Source: Roseovarius nanhaiticus (GTDB lineage: Bacteria; Pseudomonadota; Alphaproteobacteria; Rhodobacterales; Rhodobacteraceae). From it: 64,000 bases of DNA. Location: assembly GCF_900156535.1 (NCBI RefSeq), contig NZ_FTNV01000001.1, positions 1,984,001 through 2,048,000 on the forward strand, read 5' to 3'. A program made the translations under genes and the position numbers. Positions 16,557 to 26,520 of this stretch are shown piece by piece. The notes beneath the pieces are model-generated. The model did no database searches, was not told the DNA's origin, and saw only the letters and a list, made by a program, of their open reading frames with translations. Positions within the stretch are counted from its first letter, which is position 1. The number at the start of each line of letters is the position of its first letter.

Positions 16557-17227
16557 GCGGCGTCACCTTGAATGCGCCGTGGCTGGAATTTGATCTGGGA
16601 GCGCCGATGCGCGTCCTTAGCTGGGCGGTCCATCGCCCCGGTTTTGTCGAGGCGCGGCGCATCCTCTGGCGCGAAGTGCGCAACGCCGATCTGCCTGCGG
16701 ATCTCGATGTCGAATCGTGGCTGACAGCGGCCCTTGAGGCGCGGGGCGCGCTGGACGCGGTCACGTTTCTGACATCACGCCACATTGCCTGCCACCATGT
16801 GGCCGAGGTGCGGGTCGAGGGCGCGACCGCAACGGCCGTGGCCACTGTCGGGCTGTCAAATGCCGAGGCCATCGGCACCCGGCTCGATCGCAGCGGGCAC
16901 GAGTGGGGCACGATTAACATTGCGCTGCGCCTCACAACGGCCGAGGCAGGTCTCGAGGGTGGCGGCCTGACCGACAGTGCCATGATCGAGGCGCTCAGCA
17001 TCGCCGCGTCCGCGCGCACTGTGGCTGTTGCGGAGGCCGGCTACACTCTGCCAACGGGATGCGCGACAGGCACGGGAACCGATTGTATTGCCGTTGCGGC
17101 GCCCCCGGGCAAGGTGGCCTATGCGGGCATGCACACCGCGCTTGGCGAGGCTGCGGGCCGCGCCGTGCATGAGGCGGTGCGCGCGGGCGCGCAGGAATGG
17201 ATGCGTACCGTGCGCAGGACACTCTGA
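16553..17227 (+). CDS. cbiZ: adenosylcobinamide amidohydrolase
   Basis: A 224-residue CbiZ-family enzyme with the family motif GCATGTGTDCIAVA near the C-terminus and the LTSRHIACHHV segment in the middle. CbiZ cleaves the aminopropanol-linked tail, giving adenosylcobyric acid. In Rhodobacter sphaeroides the homologue also attacks pseudocobalamin, which permits lower-ligand exchange. As the last gene of a riboswitch-controlled uptake operon it points to remodelling of imported corrinoids. The rest of the salvage pathway (cobD, cbiB, cobU) lies outside the window. Confidence 0.9.
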   Translation: MSGVTLNAPWLEFDLGAPMRVLSWAVHRPGFVEARRILWREVRNADLPADLDVESWLTAALEARGALDAVTFLTSRHIACHHVAEVRVEGATATAVATVGLSNAEAIGTRLDRSGHEWGTINIALRLTTAEAGLEGGGLTDSAMIEALSIAASARTVAVAEAGYTLPTGCATGTGTDCIAVAAPPGKVAYAGMHTALGEAAGRAVHEAVRAGAQEWMRTVRRTL

Positions 17228-17280
17228 GACGCGGATGAAGCCCGCAAACGTGACGGGCCGCATTTAACGCATTCTGGCGC

Positions 17281-17309
17281 TTGACGCCTCTGGCGGGGGC
17301 CTCTAAAGA
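17281..17309 (+). promoter_or_regulatory. probable promoter of the first tRNA-Asp
   Basis: TTGACG (17281-17286), 17-base spacer, TAAAGA (17304-17309), 46 bases before the tRNA. Confidence 0.6.
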
Positions 17310-17355
17310 CGTCGCATCGCGGACAGGGCAACGGCCTGGGACGCGGATGCAGTGG

Positions 17356-17432
17356 GCGGTTGTAGCTCAGTTGGTTAGAGTACCGGCCTGTCACGCCGGG
17401 GGTCGCGGGTTCGAGCCCCGTCAACCGCGCCA
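17356..17432 (+). tRNA. tRNA-Asp (anticodon GTC), copy 1
   Basis: A 77-base cloverleaf: GCGGTTG/CAACCGC acceptor, anticodon stem CCGGC/GCCGG with loop CTGTCAC (GTC), T arm GGTTCGAGCCC, discriminator G and encoded CCA (17430-17432). It is identical base for base to copy 2. Confidence 0.96.
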
Positions 17433-17571
17433 CCGCTGCTTTTCTCCGAAGGTTTGTTGGCAATGATGGGCCTGTTGGCCCCGGTCGCGGCCTGTCGTGT
17501 GGCCACCTTTCGCGTCAAAGCCAGCAGTTTGAAAAAACGCGAACAGCGGCGCAAAACCCGCCGTTTCGCCA

Positions 17572-17600
17572 TTGACGGATACGGTCTGCTCAATTACTCA
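17572..17600 (+). promoter_or_regulatory. possible promoter of the second tRNA-Asp
   Basis: TTGACG (17572-17577), 17-base spacer, TACTCA (17595-17600), ten bases before the tRNA. The -35 hexamer is identical to that of copy 1. Confidence 0.45.
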
Positions 17601-17610
17601 GCCCACACGC

Positions 17611-17687
17611 GCGGTTGTAGCTCAGTTGGTTAGAGTACCGGCCTGTCACGCCGGGGGTCGCGGGTTCGAGCCCCGTCAACCGCGCCA
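17611..17687 (+). tRNA. tRNA-Asp (anticodon GTC), copy 2
   Basis: Identical to copy 1 over all 77 bases, including CCA (17685-17687). The 178 bases between copies are unrelated to the flanks, so this is a tandem gene duplication with separate promoters. Confidence 0.96.
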
Positions 17688-17718
17688 CTTTCCCTCTCCA
17701 CTAGGCCTCGTGTCTGCT

Positions 17719-17901
17719 TCATGGCTTATAGCCGCGCTGCAGGGATCTGTCCGGGCTCAGCGCCTCGGGCCAGCCCCAAATGCGTTCGACCGCGTAAAGA
17801 GCGACGCATATCCCAATGATCGCGAAGACGAATTTGACGCGCCCCGCGCTTGGTGGGTTCTGCGCCCAGCGGGTCATCCGCAAGAGCCATCTGCTATTCA
17901 T
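17719..17901 (-). CDS. small single-span membrane protein, conserved in Rhodobacterales
   Basis: A 60-residue protein: a basic N-terminus (MNSRWLLRMTRWAQNPPS), one membrane helix (VKFVFAIIGICVALYAVERI, about residues 22-41) and a short tail with GWPEAL. From memory, similar small proteins with an RWARNPPS-like start and a GWP motif occur beside the COQ10 gene in relatives. The start at 17901 is preceded by AAAGGG; the frame stays open upstream to 18153, but that part is not protein-like. The function is unknown. Confidence 0.65.
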   Translation of the reverse strand: MNSRWLLRMTRWAQNPPSAGRVKFVFAIIGICVALYAVERIWGWPEALSPDRSLQRGYKP

Positions 17902-18056
17902 GTCCGGCCCTTTGCCCAATGCGCGCGCAACCATGCGGGGCTGCCATGCGTTTGCTGCCATCTGACGCAGTCCGGAATAGTGGCCGCGCCCTTGCCATTT
18001 CGCCCCGGTCCACGACATATGGGGCATAATAATGCGATAACATTCCGGAGGCGGCC

Positions 18057-18503
18057 TTGCCCACCCATTCCGAAACACGTCACCTGCCTTACAGCGCACA
18101 GCAGATGTATGATCTGGTCGCCGATGTAGGCAATTACCCAGAGTTCCTGCCATGGACCGCCGCCGCGCGCGTCAAGAGCCGCAAGGAGCAGCCGGACGGC
18201 TCGGAAGTGATGGAGGCCGATCTGGTCATCAGCTTCAAGGTCTTTCGCGAGAAATTCGCCAGCCGCGTCGTGCTCTATCCCGAAGAGGGCAAGATCGACA
18301 CGAAATACCTCGATGGTCCGTTCAAGCACATGATTTCCAATTGGAAGTTCACCGATACCGAGGATGGCTGCACCGTCGATTTCCATGTGGATTTCGAATT
18401 CCGCAACCGTATCTTGCAATCGGCGGCGGGTTTGTTCTTCTACGAGGCGATGCAGCGCATCGTGCGCGCGTTCGAGCGGCGCGCAAATGCGCTTTACGGC
18501 TGA
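18057..18503 (+). CDS. COQ10/RatA-family START-like protein
   Basis: A 148-residue polyketide-cyclase/START-fold protein beginning SETRHLPYSAQQMYDLVADV and containing YPEFLPWTAA, both typical of the COQ10/RatA group. Bacterial members are annotated either as ubiquinone-binding COQ10-like proteins or as RatA ribosome-association toxins; the alphaproteobacterial context favours a coenzyme Q role. The start is TTG at 18057, supported by CCGGAGG just upstream and the absence of a nearby in-frame ATG. It converges on the cinA-like gene with a 10-base overlap of their 3' ends. Confidence 0.87.
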   Translation: MPTHSETRHLPYSAQQMYDLVADVGNYPEFLPWTAAARVKSRKEQPDGSEVMEADLVISFKVFREKFASRVVLYPEEGKIDTKYLDGPFKHMISNWKFTDTEDGCTVDFHVDFEFRNRILQSAAGLFFYEAMQRIVRAFERRANALYG

Positions 18504-18967
18504 TCCAGCGCCTCGGTGAGAAGGTGCAGCGCGTGATCACGGGCGGCTTGCCGCACCTTGCCGCGGCCTAGCGCACCAAATTCCTGCGTATCTGTGATCA
18601 CATCACGTCCCTGCCGGGCGACCCCAAAGCAAACGCGCCCTTCCGGCTTGTGCTCGGACCCGCCGGGCCCCGCGATGCCGGTAATGGAGACAGCGAGTTG
18701 CGCGTCGGAGGCCGCCAGCGCGCCGCGCGCCATTTCAGCCGCCACCTCGGGGCTCACGGCGCCATGCGCCTCAAGCGTCTGCGGCAAGACGCCAAGAAGC
18801 TGTATTTTTGCATTATTAGAATAGGTTACGAAGCCTCGTTCAACCACGTCCGAGCTGCCCGGCACGTCGGTCAGTGCAGCCATGACCATGCCTCCCGTGC
18901 AGCTTTCGGCGGCGGCGATCATGACGCCTTTCGCCCGCGCCAAGGCAAGAAGATCGGCCGCGCTCAT
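18494..18967 (-). CDS. CinA-family nicotinamide-nucleotide amidohydrolase (PncC type)
   Basis: A 157-residue stand-alone CinA C-terminal domain, which deamidates nicotinamide mononucleotide for NAD recycling. Key features are AAAESCTGG (catalytic Ser region, about residues 18-26), the Tyr-Ser stretch FVTYSNNAK, and SITGIAGPGGSEHKPEGRV. It is last in the minus-strand operon ispDF-pgpA-cinA; its ATG overlaps the pgpA stop. Its own 3' end overlaps the COQ10-like gene by ten bases on the other strand. Confidence 0.92.
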   Translation of the reverse strand: MSAADLLALARAKGVMIAAAESCTGGMVMAALTDVPGSSDVVERGFVTYSNNAKIQLLGVLPQTLEAHGAVSPEVAAEMARGALAASDAQLAVSITGIAGPGGSEHKPEGRVCFGVARQGRDVITDTQEFGALGRGKVRQAARDHALHLLTEALDQP

Positions 18968-19461
18968 AGCGCCATGATGCCATGTGCGAGCGCCGCCAGC
19001 AGGACAACGCCAAGCGCCGCAAGCACGCCCGCGATCACATCGTCCAGCATGACGCCCATGGCGTCATGGCGCCGGTCGGCCCAGCCGACCGGGCCGGGCT
19101 TGAGAATGTCGAAAGCCCGGAACAGCACAAAAGCCGCGATCCAGCCGGGCCAGAGTGCGAAAATGGACGCGCCCACGTGCCACGCGCCAAAGGAAAGCGG
19201 CAAAAGCGCGACCCACTGGCCAACGACTTCGTCGATCACCACGCGCGACGGGTCGTGATCCGCGCTGCCGCGCGTCACCTCAGTCGTGGCCCAAAGACCA
19301 GCGACAAACGCGGCGATGGCGGCGGCCCCCAGCAGCCAAGGCCCGCCGATCAGGTGGAGAAAAGCCGCCAGCGGCAGTGCGGCCAGAGACCCCCAGGTGC
19401 CCGGAGCGGGGCGCAGATTGCCTGCACCCAAGACAGTGGCGATGGCCTCGGCCGGCTTCAC
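18964..19461 (-). CDS. pgpA: phosphatidylglycerophosphatase A
   Basis: A 165-residue inner-membrane phosphatase that removes phosphate from phosphatidylglycerol phosphate in lipid synthesis. It contains the N-terminal [17 protein letters not shown] motif, the [20 protein letters not shown] segment with acidic metal-binding residues, and about four membrane helices. Both ends overlap their neighbours as ATGA (18964-18967 and 19458-19461), so ispDF, pgpA and cinA form a coupled operon. Confidence 0.93.
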   Translation of the reverse strand: MKPAEAIATVLGAGNLRPAPGTWGSLAALPLAAFLHLIGGPWLLGAAAIAAFVAGLWATTEVTRGSADHDPSRVVIDEVVGQWVALLPLSFGAWHVGASIFALWPGWIAAFVLFRAFDILKPGPVGWADRRHDAMGVMLDDVIAGVLAALGVVLLAALAHGIMAL

Positions 19462-20603
19462 CCTGTCACCAGAAGGACGCTGGCCATCGCCGCGATCCCC
19501 TCCTCGCGGCCCGTAAAGCCGAGCCGTTCGGACGTGGTCGCCTTGACCGAAACGCGTCCCATCTCAAGCCCCGTCATCTCGGCCAGCGCGGCGCGCATCG
19601 CGGCGGAATGGGGGCCGATCTTGGGCTCTTCGCAGACAAGAGTGACGTCCAGGTTGCTGATCGAAAACCCTTTTTCCTTCGTCAACGCAACAGCATGGCG
19701 AAGGAAAACATGGCTCTCGGCGCCCTTCCACTTGGCATCACTTGGCGGAAAATGCCGACCGATATCCCCCTCGGCCAAGGCGCCGTAGATTGCATCGCAG
19801 AGCGCATGCAACCCCACATCGGCATCCGAATGGCCCTGCAGGCCGCGCGCATGTGGCACGGCCACGCCGCAGAGCGTCACATGATCTCCGGGGCCAAAGC
19901 GATGAACGTCGTAGCCCGAGCCGATGCGTATATCCATGCTACCTCTCAGAAGGGCCTCGGCCCGTGCGAAATCAGGGGGATAGGTGATCTTGAGGTTCGA
20001 GTCATCGCCCGGCACGATCACCACGTCAAGCCCGGCGGCCCGCGCCACGGCCACGTCATCGGCCGCGTCGCCCGGATGGGCGCGGTGCGCCTCAAGAATG
20101 GCGTGCAGGTCAAAGCCCTGGGGGGTTTGAGCCCGGTAAAGACCGCTGCGGTCCTGCATTCCGGTCACGCGGCCATCCGCGCCCGTCCAGAGTGCGTCGG
20201 TCACCGGCAGAGCAGGGGCCGCAGCCTGCGCTCCGCCGCGCAATGCCTCAAGCACGCGGTCAATCAATGCGCGAGAGGTGCAGGGGCGCGCGACATCATG
20301 GATCAGCACATGGGTGCAATCTCTGCCAAGGGTGCTGGCCGTGATCGCCTCCAACCCGGCGCGGACCGAGTCCGCACGTGTGGCGCCGCCCGCGGTCACG
20401 TCAATCCCGGGAGGCGCGGAAAACTTCGCCATATCATCGGGATGCAGGGCGATCATGATCTGTGCGGCTTCAGACAATTCTCGGAACAGACGCAAGGTCC
20501 AGTCGATCACGCGGGCACCGGCCAGCGGTTCCCATTGCTTGGGCCGCTCCGTTCCGGCACGGGTGCCGCGCCCTGCGGCAACAATGAGAATAGCGATTTT
20601 CAT
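19458..20603 (-). CDS. ispDF: bifunctional MEP cytidylyltransferase / MEcPP synthase
   Basis: A fused 381-residue enzyme of the non-mevalonate isoprenoid pathway. IspD occupies residues 1 to about 220 ([20 protein letters not shown] binds [11 protein letters not shown] follows). IspF starts at about residue 223 with zinc ligands Asp232 and His234 in GYDVHRF, then [15 protein letters not shown] and later [19 protein letters not shown]. IspDF fusion is common in alphaproteobacteria that have the intervening ispE elsewhere. It is first gene of the operon and divergent from dusB. Confidence 0.95.
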   Translation of the reverse strand: MKIAILIVAAGRGTRAGTERPKQWEPLAGARVIDWTLRLFRELSEAAQIMIALHPDDMAKFSAPPGIDVTAGGATRADSVRAGLEAITASTLGRDCTHVLIHDVARPCTSRALIDRVLEALRGGAQAAAPALPVTDALWTGADGRVTGMQDRSGLYRAQTPQGFDLHAILEAHRAHPGDAADDVAVARAAGLDVVIVPGDDSNLKITYPPDFARAEALLRGSMDIRIGSGYDVHRFGPGDHVTLCGVAVPHARGLQGHSDADVGLHALCDAIYGALAEGDIGRHFPPSDAKWKGAESHVFLRHAVALTKEKGFSISNLDVTLVCEEPKIGPHSAAMRAALAEMTGLEMGRVSVKATTSERLGFTGREEGIAAMASVLLVTG

Positions 20604-20642
20604 GCCGCAAAGCTATCCTGCCGCGGCGCAGCGTGCAATTCA

Positions 20643-20671
20643 TTGCGCAATGGGACCGCCCCGGATAAATA
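20643..20671 (+). promoter_or_regulatory. probable promoter of the dusB-ntr operon with an overlapping 12-bp palindrome
   Basis: TTGCGC (20643-20648), 17-base spacer, TAAATA (20666-20671), then dusB at 20700. The -35 lies inside the perfect palindrome CATTGCGCAATG (20641-20652), a plausible operator. Confidence 0.5.
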
Positions 20672-20699
20672 GAAGGCCGAGCCATTGGGACCGATCCAC

Positions 20700-21728
20700 A
20701 TGCAGCCCTCGAAAAGTCCGCTCCAGCCCAAGCCAAGCAAGGGTGTTCGCTTGGGCGATATGACCCTCGATCCGCCCGTTCTGCTGGCGCCGATGGCGGG
20801 CATCACCGATCTACCCTTTCGCAATCTGGTCTCCAGCTTCGGGGCGGGGCTGGTGGTAAGCGAAATGATCGCAAGTCAGGAAATGGTTCAATCAAAGCCT
20901 TCGGCGCGCGACAAGGCCGAACTGGGCCTGGGTGCCGCTGCGACGGCTGTGCAAATCGCCGGATGCGAGGCGCATTGGATGGCCGAGGCCGCGCGCATGG
21001 CCGAAGCGGACGGCGCCCGCATCATCGATATCAACATGGGCTGTCCAGCCAAGAAAGTCACACGTGCGGCCGGCTCGGGCGCGGCCGGATCTGCGCTAAT
21101 GCGCACCCCCGATCATGCCTGCCGCCTGATCGAGGCGGTGGCCGAGGCGGTGCGAGTGCCCGTGACGCTCAAGATGCGGCTGGGTTGGGACGACGCTCTG
21201 CGCAACGCGCCTCAAATCGCCCGCATGGCCGAGGCGGCGGGTATTGCGATGGTTACCATTCACGGGCGCACGCGCTGCCAATTCTACAAAGGCCGGGCCG
21301 ATTGGTCCGCCATCCGGGAGGTGCGCGACGCCGTGCGTATTCCCGTCATTGCCAATGGCGATATTGTCGATCCCGCCTCGGCCCGACAAGCAATGAGCGC
21401 GTCGGGCGGTGCGGGTGTCATGGTCGGGCGCGGCGCGCAGGGGCGCCCTTGGATATTGGCGCAGATCGCGCATGAATTGGGATGGGGATCTGCACCCCGA
21501 ATTCCCCAAGGAAATGCGCTTACTGATATGATTTCAGAACATTACGAGGCGATGCTCGCCTTTTATGGCAAGGAGTTGGGCGCGCGTGTGGCGCGCAAGC
21601 ATCTGGGTTGGTATCTGGAGGGCGCCGATCCTGGGCTGAGGCGACTGGTCCTGACGGCAGACGGCCCCGACAAAGTCTTGGGCCTTATCCCCGCCGCCGT
21701 GGCCAGCGGCGCCAGGTTGGCGGCATGA
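20700..21728 (+). CDS. dusB: tRNA-dihydrouridine synthase B (NifR3)
   Basis: A 342-residue FMN enzyme that reduces specific uridines in the tRNA D-loop. The barrel opens with PPVLLAPMAGITDLPFR. The catalytic Cys115 lies in NMGCPAKKV, followed by the substrate-binding Lys in VTLKMRLGWDD and the His in IHGRTRCQFYKG. The ATG at 20700 follows GGGA; an in-frame TTG at 20685 is less likely. It is the nifR3 gene that classically heads the ntrBC operon in alphaproteobacteria, and its stop overlaps the ntrB start as ATGA. Confidence 0.93.
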   Translation: MQPSKSPLQPKPSKGVRLGDMTLDPPVLLAPMAGITDLPFRNLVSSFGAGLVVSEMIASQEMVQSKPSARDKAELGLGAAATAVQIAGCEAHWMAEAARMAEADGARIIDINMGCPAKKVTRAAGSGAAGSALMRTPDHACRLIEAVAEAVRVPVTLKMRLGWDDALRNAPQIARMAEAAGIAMVTIHGRTRCQFYKGRADWSAIREVRDAVRIPVIANGDIVDPASARQAMSASGGAGVMVGRGAQGRPWILAQIAHELGWGSAPRIPQGNALTDMISEHYEAMLAFYGKELGARVARKHLGWYLEGADPGLRRLVLTADGPDKVLGLIPAAVASGARLAA

Positions 21729-22806
21729 GCCGGGATCATGACGCCCTCTGGGCGGTGCTGCCGGTGCCCGCGCTGCTTCTCGATGCCAAGGATTGCACCC
21801 GGCAGGCCAACCCGGCGGCCGAGATCTTTCTCAACGCGTCCGAGCGTGCGCTCGTAGGGCAGCCGATCTGGCCGCTTCTGGACATGGACGCGCCCATTGC
21901 GCCCGCGCTGGCGCGTGCCCGCGCCGCGGGCGGCCCGCTCTTCATCGGCGACGTCTCCGTCAGCGCCAGGGGGCATCCTCGCATGCAGTGCAGCGTGCAG
22001 ATCGCGCCGTACAATGCGGATGCGGATCAAGAGCTGATGCTGATGCTGATCACCCCGCGCGAATTTTCGGGCCAGATGACGCACGATCCGCGGGCTCGGC
22101 CAGCCGAGCGCGCAGCCATTGGCATGGCTGAAATGCTGTCGCACGAGATCAAGAATCCGCTGGCGGGCATCACCGGCGCGGCGCAGCTGCTGTCCATGAA
22201 TCTTGGCCCAGACGATTGCGAGTTGACCGACCTGATTGTCAGCGAAAGCCGCCGTATCGCGGCGCTGCTCCACCGGGTCGAGAGCTATGGCAACATCCCG
22301 CCCCCGCGCTTTGCCTCCCTCAACGTCCATGACGTGCTGCGCCGCGCGCGCCAAAGCGCGTCATTGGGCCTTGCCGCCGATATGCGCATTGTCGAGGCCT
22401 ACGATCCCTCACTGCCCGAGGCGTGGGCGGATGCCGATATGTTGCTGCAAGTTCTGCAAAACCTGATCAAGAACGCGGCCGAAGCGGCGGGCGCCGAGGG
22501 CGGGACGATCACATTGCGCAGCGCATTCGAGCAAGGCGCGCGCCAGCGCGGCGCCGATGGCTGGACCGCGCCCTTGCCACTACAGATCGAAGTGATCGAC
22601 GACGGTCCCGGCGTGCCGCCGGATCTGGCGACCAGCCTATTCGAGCCTTTCGTGTCGGGCCGCGAGAACGGCACCGGTCTGGGCCTCGCGCTGGCGGCGC
22701 GGATCATGGCGGCCCATGGCGGCTGGATCGGGGCCACATCGCGGCCCGGACGCACCGTGTTTCGCCTGTCGCTGCCGCTTGCTGCCCATAAGGAGGAGAC
22801 AGTCTG

Positions 22807-22807
<1 letters not shown>
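21725..22807 (+). CDS. ntrB: nitrogen regulation sensor histidine kinase NtrB
   Basis: A 360-residue cytoplasmic kinase. An N-terminal PAS domain (about residues 8-110) is followed by the dimerisation/phospho-acceptor helix with His140 in [17 protein letters not shown]. The ATPase domain shows N-box [17 protein letters not shown] and [12 protein letters not shown]. It senses nitrogen status through PII proteins and phosphorylates NtrC. The start at 21725 overlaps the dusB stop, and its stop shares a base with the ntrC ATG (TGATG). Confidence 0.94.
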
Positions 22808-24153
<1,346 letters not shown>

Positions 24154-24162
24154 AAGCGCAAC

Positions 24163-26520
24163 ATGACTGTGGCGCAAATGGGAGCTTTCCCGCCCGCGCC
24201 ACCACATCTGGTAGGCCCGAGGGTGATCGGGTCGATGCGCTGGGGGGTGCGAGTGGCCGCAAGGACACGCAAGATGGGCTGGGAGCGGATCTCGCGTCTG
24301 CGCCGCGCCAAGCGTTTTCAGACCGCTGCCACGTTCGGACTGGTCGTTCTGGGCCCTGTCCTCGCGCTTGTCACCTATCTCGTCATGGGCCCGCTCGATC
24401 AGGATGCCCAATCCGATGTGCTGCGCATCGTTCTTCTGGCCGATCTGATCTACGTCATCGCAATCGCTGCGTTGGTCATGCAGCGCGTGGTCAAGATGGT
24501 CTCTGCCCGGCGTTCGCAAAGTGCTGGATCGCGCCTGCACCTGCGCCTGACCGGCGTGTTCGCCATCATGGCCCTTTTGCCCACCATCACGGTCGCCGTC
24601 TTTGCCACGCTGTCGGTGAACATGGGCCTCGAGGCTTGGTTTTCCGACCGGGTCGGGCGGGTGGTCAGCAATTCGGTCGCCGCCGCCGAAGCCTATGAGG
24701 ACGAGCACCGCCGTGATCTGATCATCGACGCGCAGGCTGTCGCGCGGTTTCTAGAGGATGTGAAACAGCGCAGCGTTTTTCTCGATGACGGCGACATCCG
24801 CCAGATCCTGTCGGAAGGCCAGCGCGAGATTCAGCGCGGCCTCCGCGAGGCATTCGTCATCGACGGCACCGGCGAGATCCGCGCCCGCGGCGAAAGCTCG
24901 TATCTTTTCGACTACGAAGAGCCGAGCGCCGAAACGCTGGCGGAGGCCCGTGAAGAGGGTCTGTTGATCATACAGGATTGGGACAACAACGAGTTCCGCG
25001 CGCTCATTCCACTCGAAGGCTTTGCGGACCGCTATCTCTATGTCAGCCGGAATGTTGACGGCGACATCCTGAACCTGCTGGACGAGACCAAGGAAACCGC
25101 GAATTTCTATCAGCAGCGCGAGAGCGAGCGGGGCAGGGTGCTCTTCGAGTTCGGCCTGCTCTATCTGGGCTTCGCCGTTATTTTGATCCTCGCCGCCGTC
25201 TGGCTGGGCCTGTGGTTCGCCGAGCGTCTGGCGCGTCCCGTGGGCCGCCTGACCAGCGCGGCGCAGCGCATCGGGGCCGGCGATCTGGATGTGCAGGTCC
25301 GCGAGGAGGAGGGCGATGACGAGATCGCGCAGCTATCGACCTTCTTCAACCAGATGACGCGGCAGCTGAAAGGCCAGCGGGCGGCGCTTTTGTCCAATAC
25401 CGAGCAGATCGAGCGGCGCAGGCGCCTCTTCGACTCGGTGCTGGGGTCCGTGTCGTCGGGCGTTGTCGGCCTGGATGCCAAGGGGCGCATCACCTTCGTC
25501 AACCGTGCCGCCGAAAAGCTGCTCGACTGGCAGGAGGACCGTCAATCTGTCGATTTGTCAGTCGCGGTCCCGGAATTCGCCGAACTTTTCAAACGCCTGC
25601 GCAAAAGCGCGGGCGGCTTCGTTCAGGATGAGATTCGCGTCACGCGCGGCGGCGAACAGGAGAGCCTGCTTGTCCGCATGTCCACCCGCCGCACCGAGGC
25701 GGGCAAGCGCGAGGGTTATGTGGTTGCCTTTGACGACGTGACCGATCTGGTCAGCGCGCAGCGCATGGCCGCCTGGGGCGACGTCGCGCGGCGCATCGCG
25801 CATGAGATCAAGAACCCGCTGACGCCCATCAAGCTGTCGGCCGAGCGCACACAGCGCAAATTCTCCAAGCTGCTGAGCGACGAGGATGCCGAGAGCCTGA
25901 CCCAGCTGACCGGCGTGATCGTGCGCCAGACAGATGATCTGCGCCGGATCGTGGACGAGTTCAGCAAATTCGCCCGCATGCCCGAACCTCAGCGCAAGCC
26001 CGAAAGCTTGACGCGCCTTCTACGCGAGGCGGTTCTGCTGCAAGAGGCGGGCCAGCCGGATGTGCGCATCGAGACCGATCTGGCGGACGTGCCCCTTTGG
26101 GCCGATATCGACGCGGGGATGATCTCCCAGGCGCTGACGAACCTCATCAAGAACGCCGGAGAAGCAACGGAAACCTTCATCGAAAAGGGCCTGGCGCCTG
26201 AGGGCTATCAACCCGTGATCCGCGTGCGTAGCACCCACGCAGAGGGCCGTGCCGAGCTGAGCATATCGGACAATGGCACCGGCCTGCCGGAAGACCGCTC
26301 GCGCCTTTTCGAGCCTTATGTGACGACGCGCGACAAAGGCACCGGACTGGGCCTGCCCATCGTCAAGAAGATCATCGAAGAGCATGGCGGCACCCTCAGC
26401 CTGATGGACGCCGCCCCCTTTGAGGAGGGCGCGCATCAGGGCGCCATGGCCGTGATCCGGCTGGATTTGACCGAAATGATTTCAGAACAGGAAAGCGCCG
26501 ACAAGGCGGTGGGAGCATGA
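24163..26520 (+). CDS. ntrY: nitrogen regulation sensor histidine kinase NtrY
   Basis: A 785-residue membrane kinase. The N-terminus has membrane helices (FGLVVLGPVLALVTYLVMG, LADLIYVIAIAALVM, LTGVFAIMALLPTITVAVFA), then a periplasmic sensor loop of about 200 residues and another helix (LLYLGFAVILILAAVWLGLW). HAMP, PAS, and the His-kinase core with His547 in RRIAHEIKNPLTPIKLSAER follow, ending in the ATPase domain (NLIKNAGEATE, GTGLGLPIVKKI). It partners NtrX; in alphaproteobacteria the pair affects nitrogen metabolism, redox and envelope functions. The start at 24163 is not certain; an ATG at 24235 is also possible. Confidence 0.92.
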   Translation: MTVAQMGAFPPAPPHLVGPRVIGSMRWGVRVAARTRKMGWERISRLRRAKRFQTAATFGLVVLGPVLALVTYLVMGPLDQDAQSDVLRIVLLADLIYVIAIAALVMQRVVKMVSARRSQSAGSRLHLRLTGVFAIMALLPTITVAVFATLSVNMGLEAWFSDRVGRVVSNSVAAAEAYEDEHRRDLIIDAQAVARFLEDVKQRSVFLDDGDIRQILSEGQREIQRGLREAFVIDGTGEIRARGESSYLFDYEEPSAETLAEAREEGLLIIQDWDNNEFRALIPLEGFADRYLYVSRNVDGDILNLLDETKETANFYQQRESERGRVLFEFGLLYLGFAVILILAAVWLGLWFAERLARPVGRLTSAAQRIGAGDLDVQVREEEGDDEIAQLSTFFNQMTRQLKGQRAALLSNTEQIERRRRLFDSVLGSVSSGVVGLDAKGRITFVNRAAEKLLDWQEDRQSVDLSVAVPEFAELFKRLRKSAGGFVQDEIRVTRGGEQESLLVRMSTRRTEAGKREGYVVAFDDVTDLVSAQRMAAWGDVARRIAHEIKNPLTPIKLSAERTQRKFSKLLSDEDAESLTQLTGVIVRQTDDLRRIVDEFSKFARMPEPQRKPESLTRLLREAVLLQEAGQPDVRIETDLADVPLWADIDAGMISQALTNLIKNAGEATETFIEKGLAPEGYQPVIRVRSTHAEGRAELSISDNGTGLPEDRSRLFEPYVTTRDKGTGLGLPIVKKIIEEHGGTLSLMDAAPFEEGAHQGAMAVIRLDLTEMISEQESADKAVGA

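Noticed and set aside
17356..17687. Integrated element between duplicated tRNA-Asp attachment sites
   Set aside because: The repeats are whole functional tRNAs only 178 bases apart, with no integrase or cargo between them.
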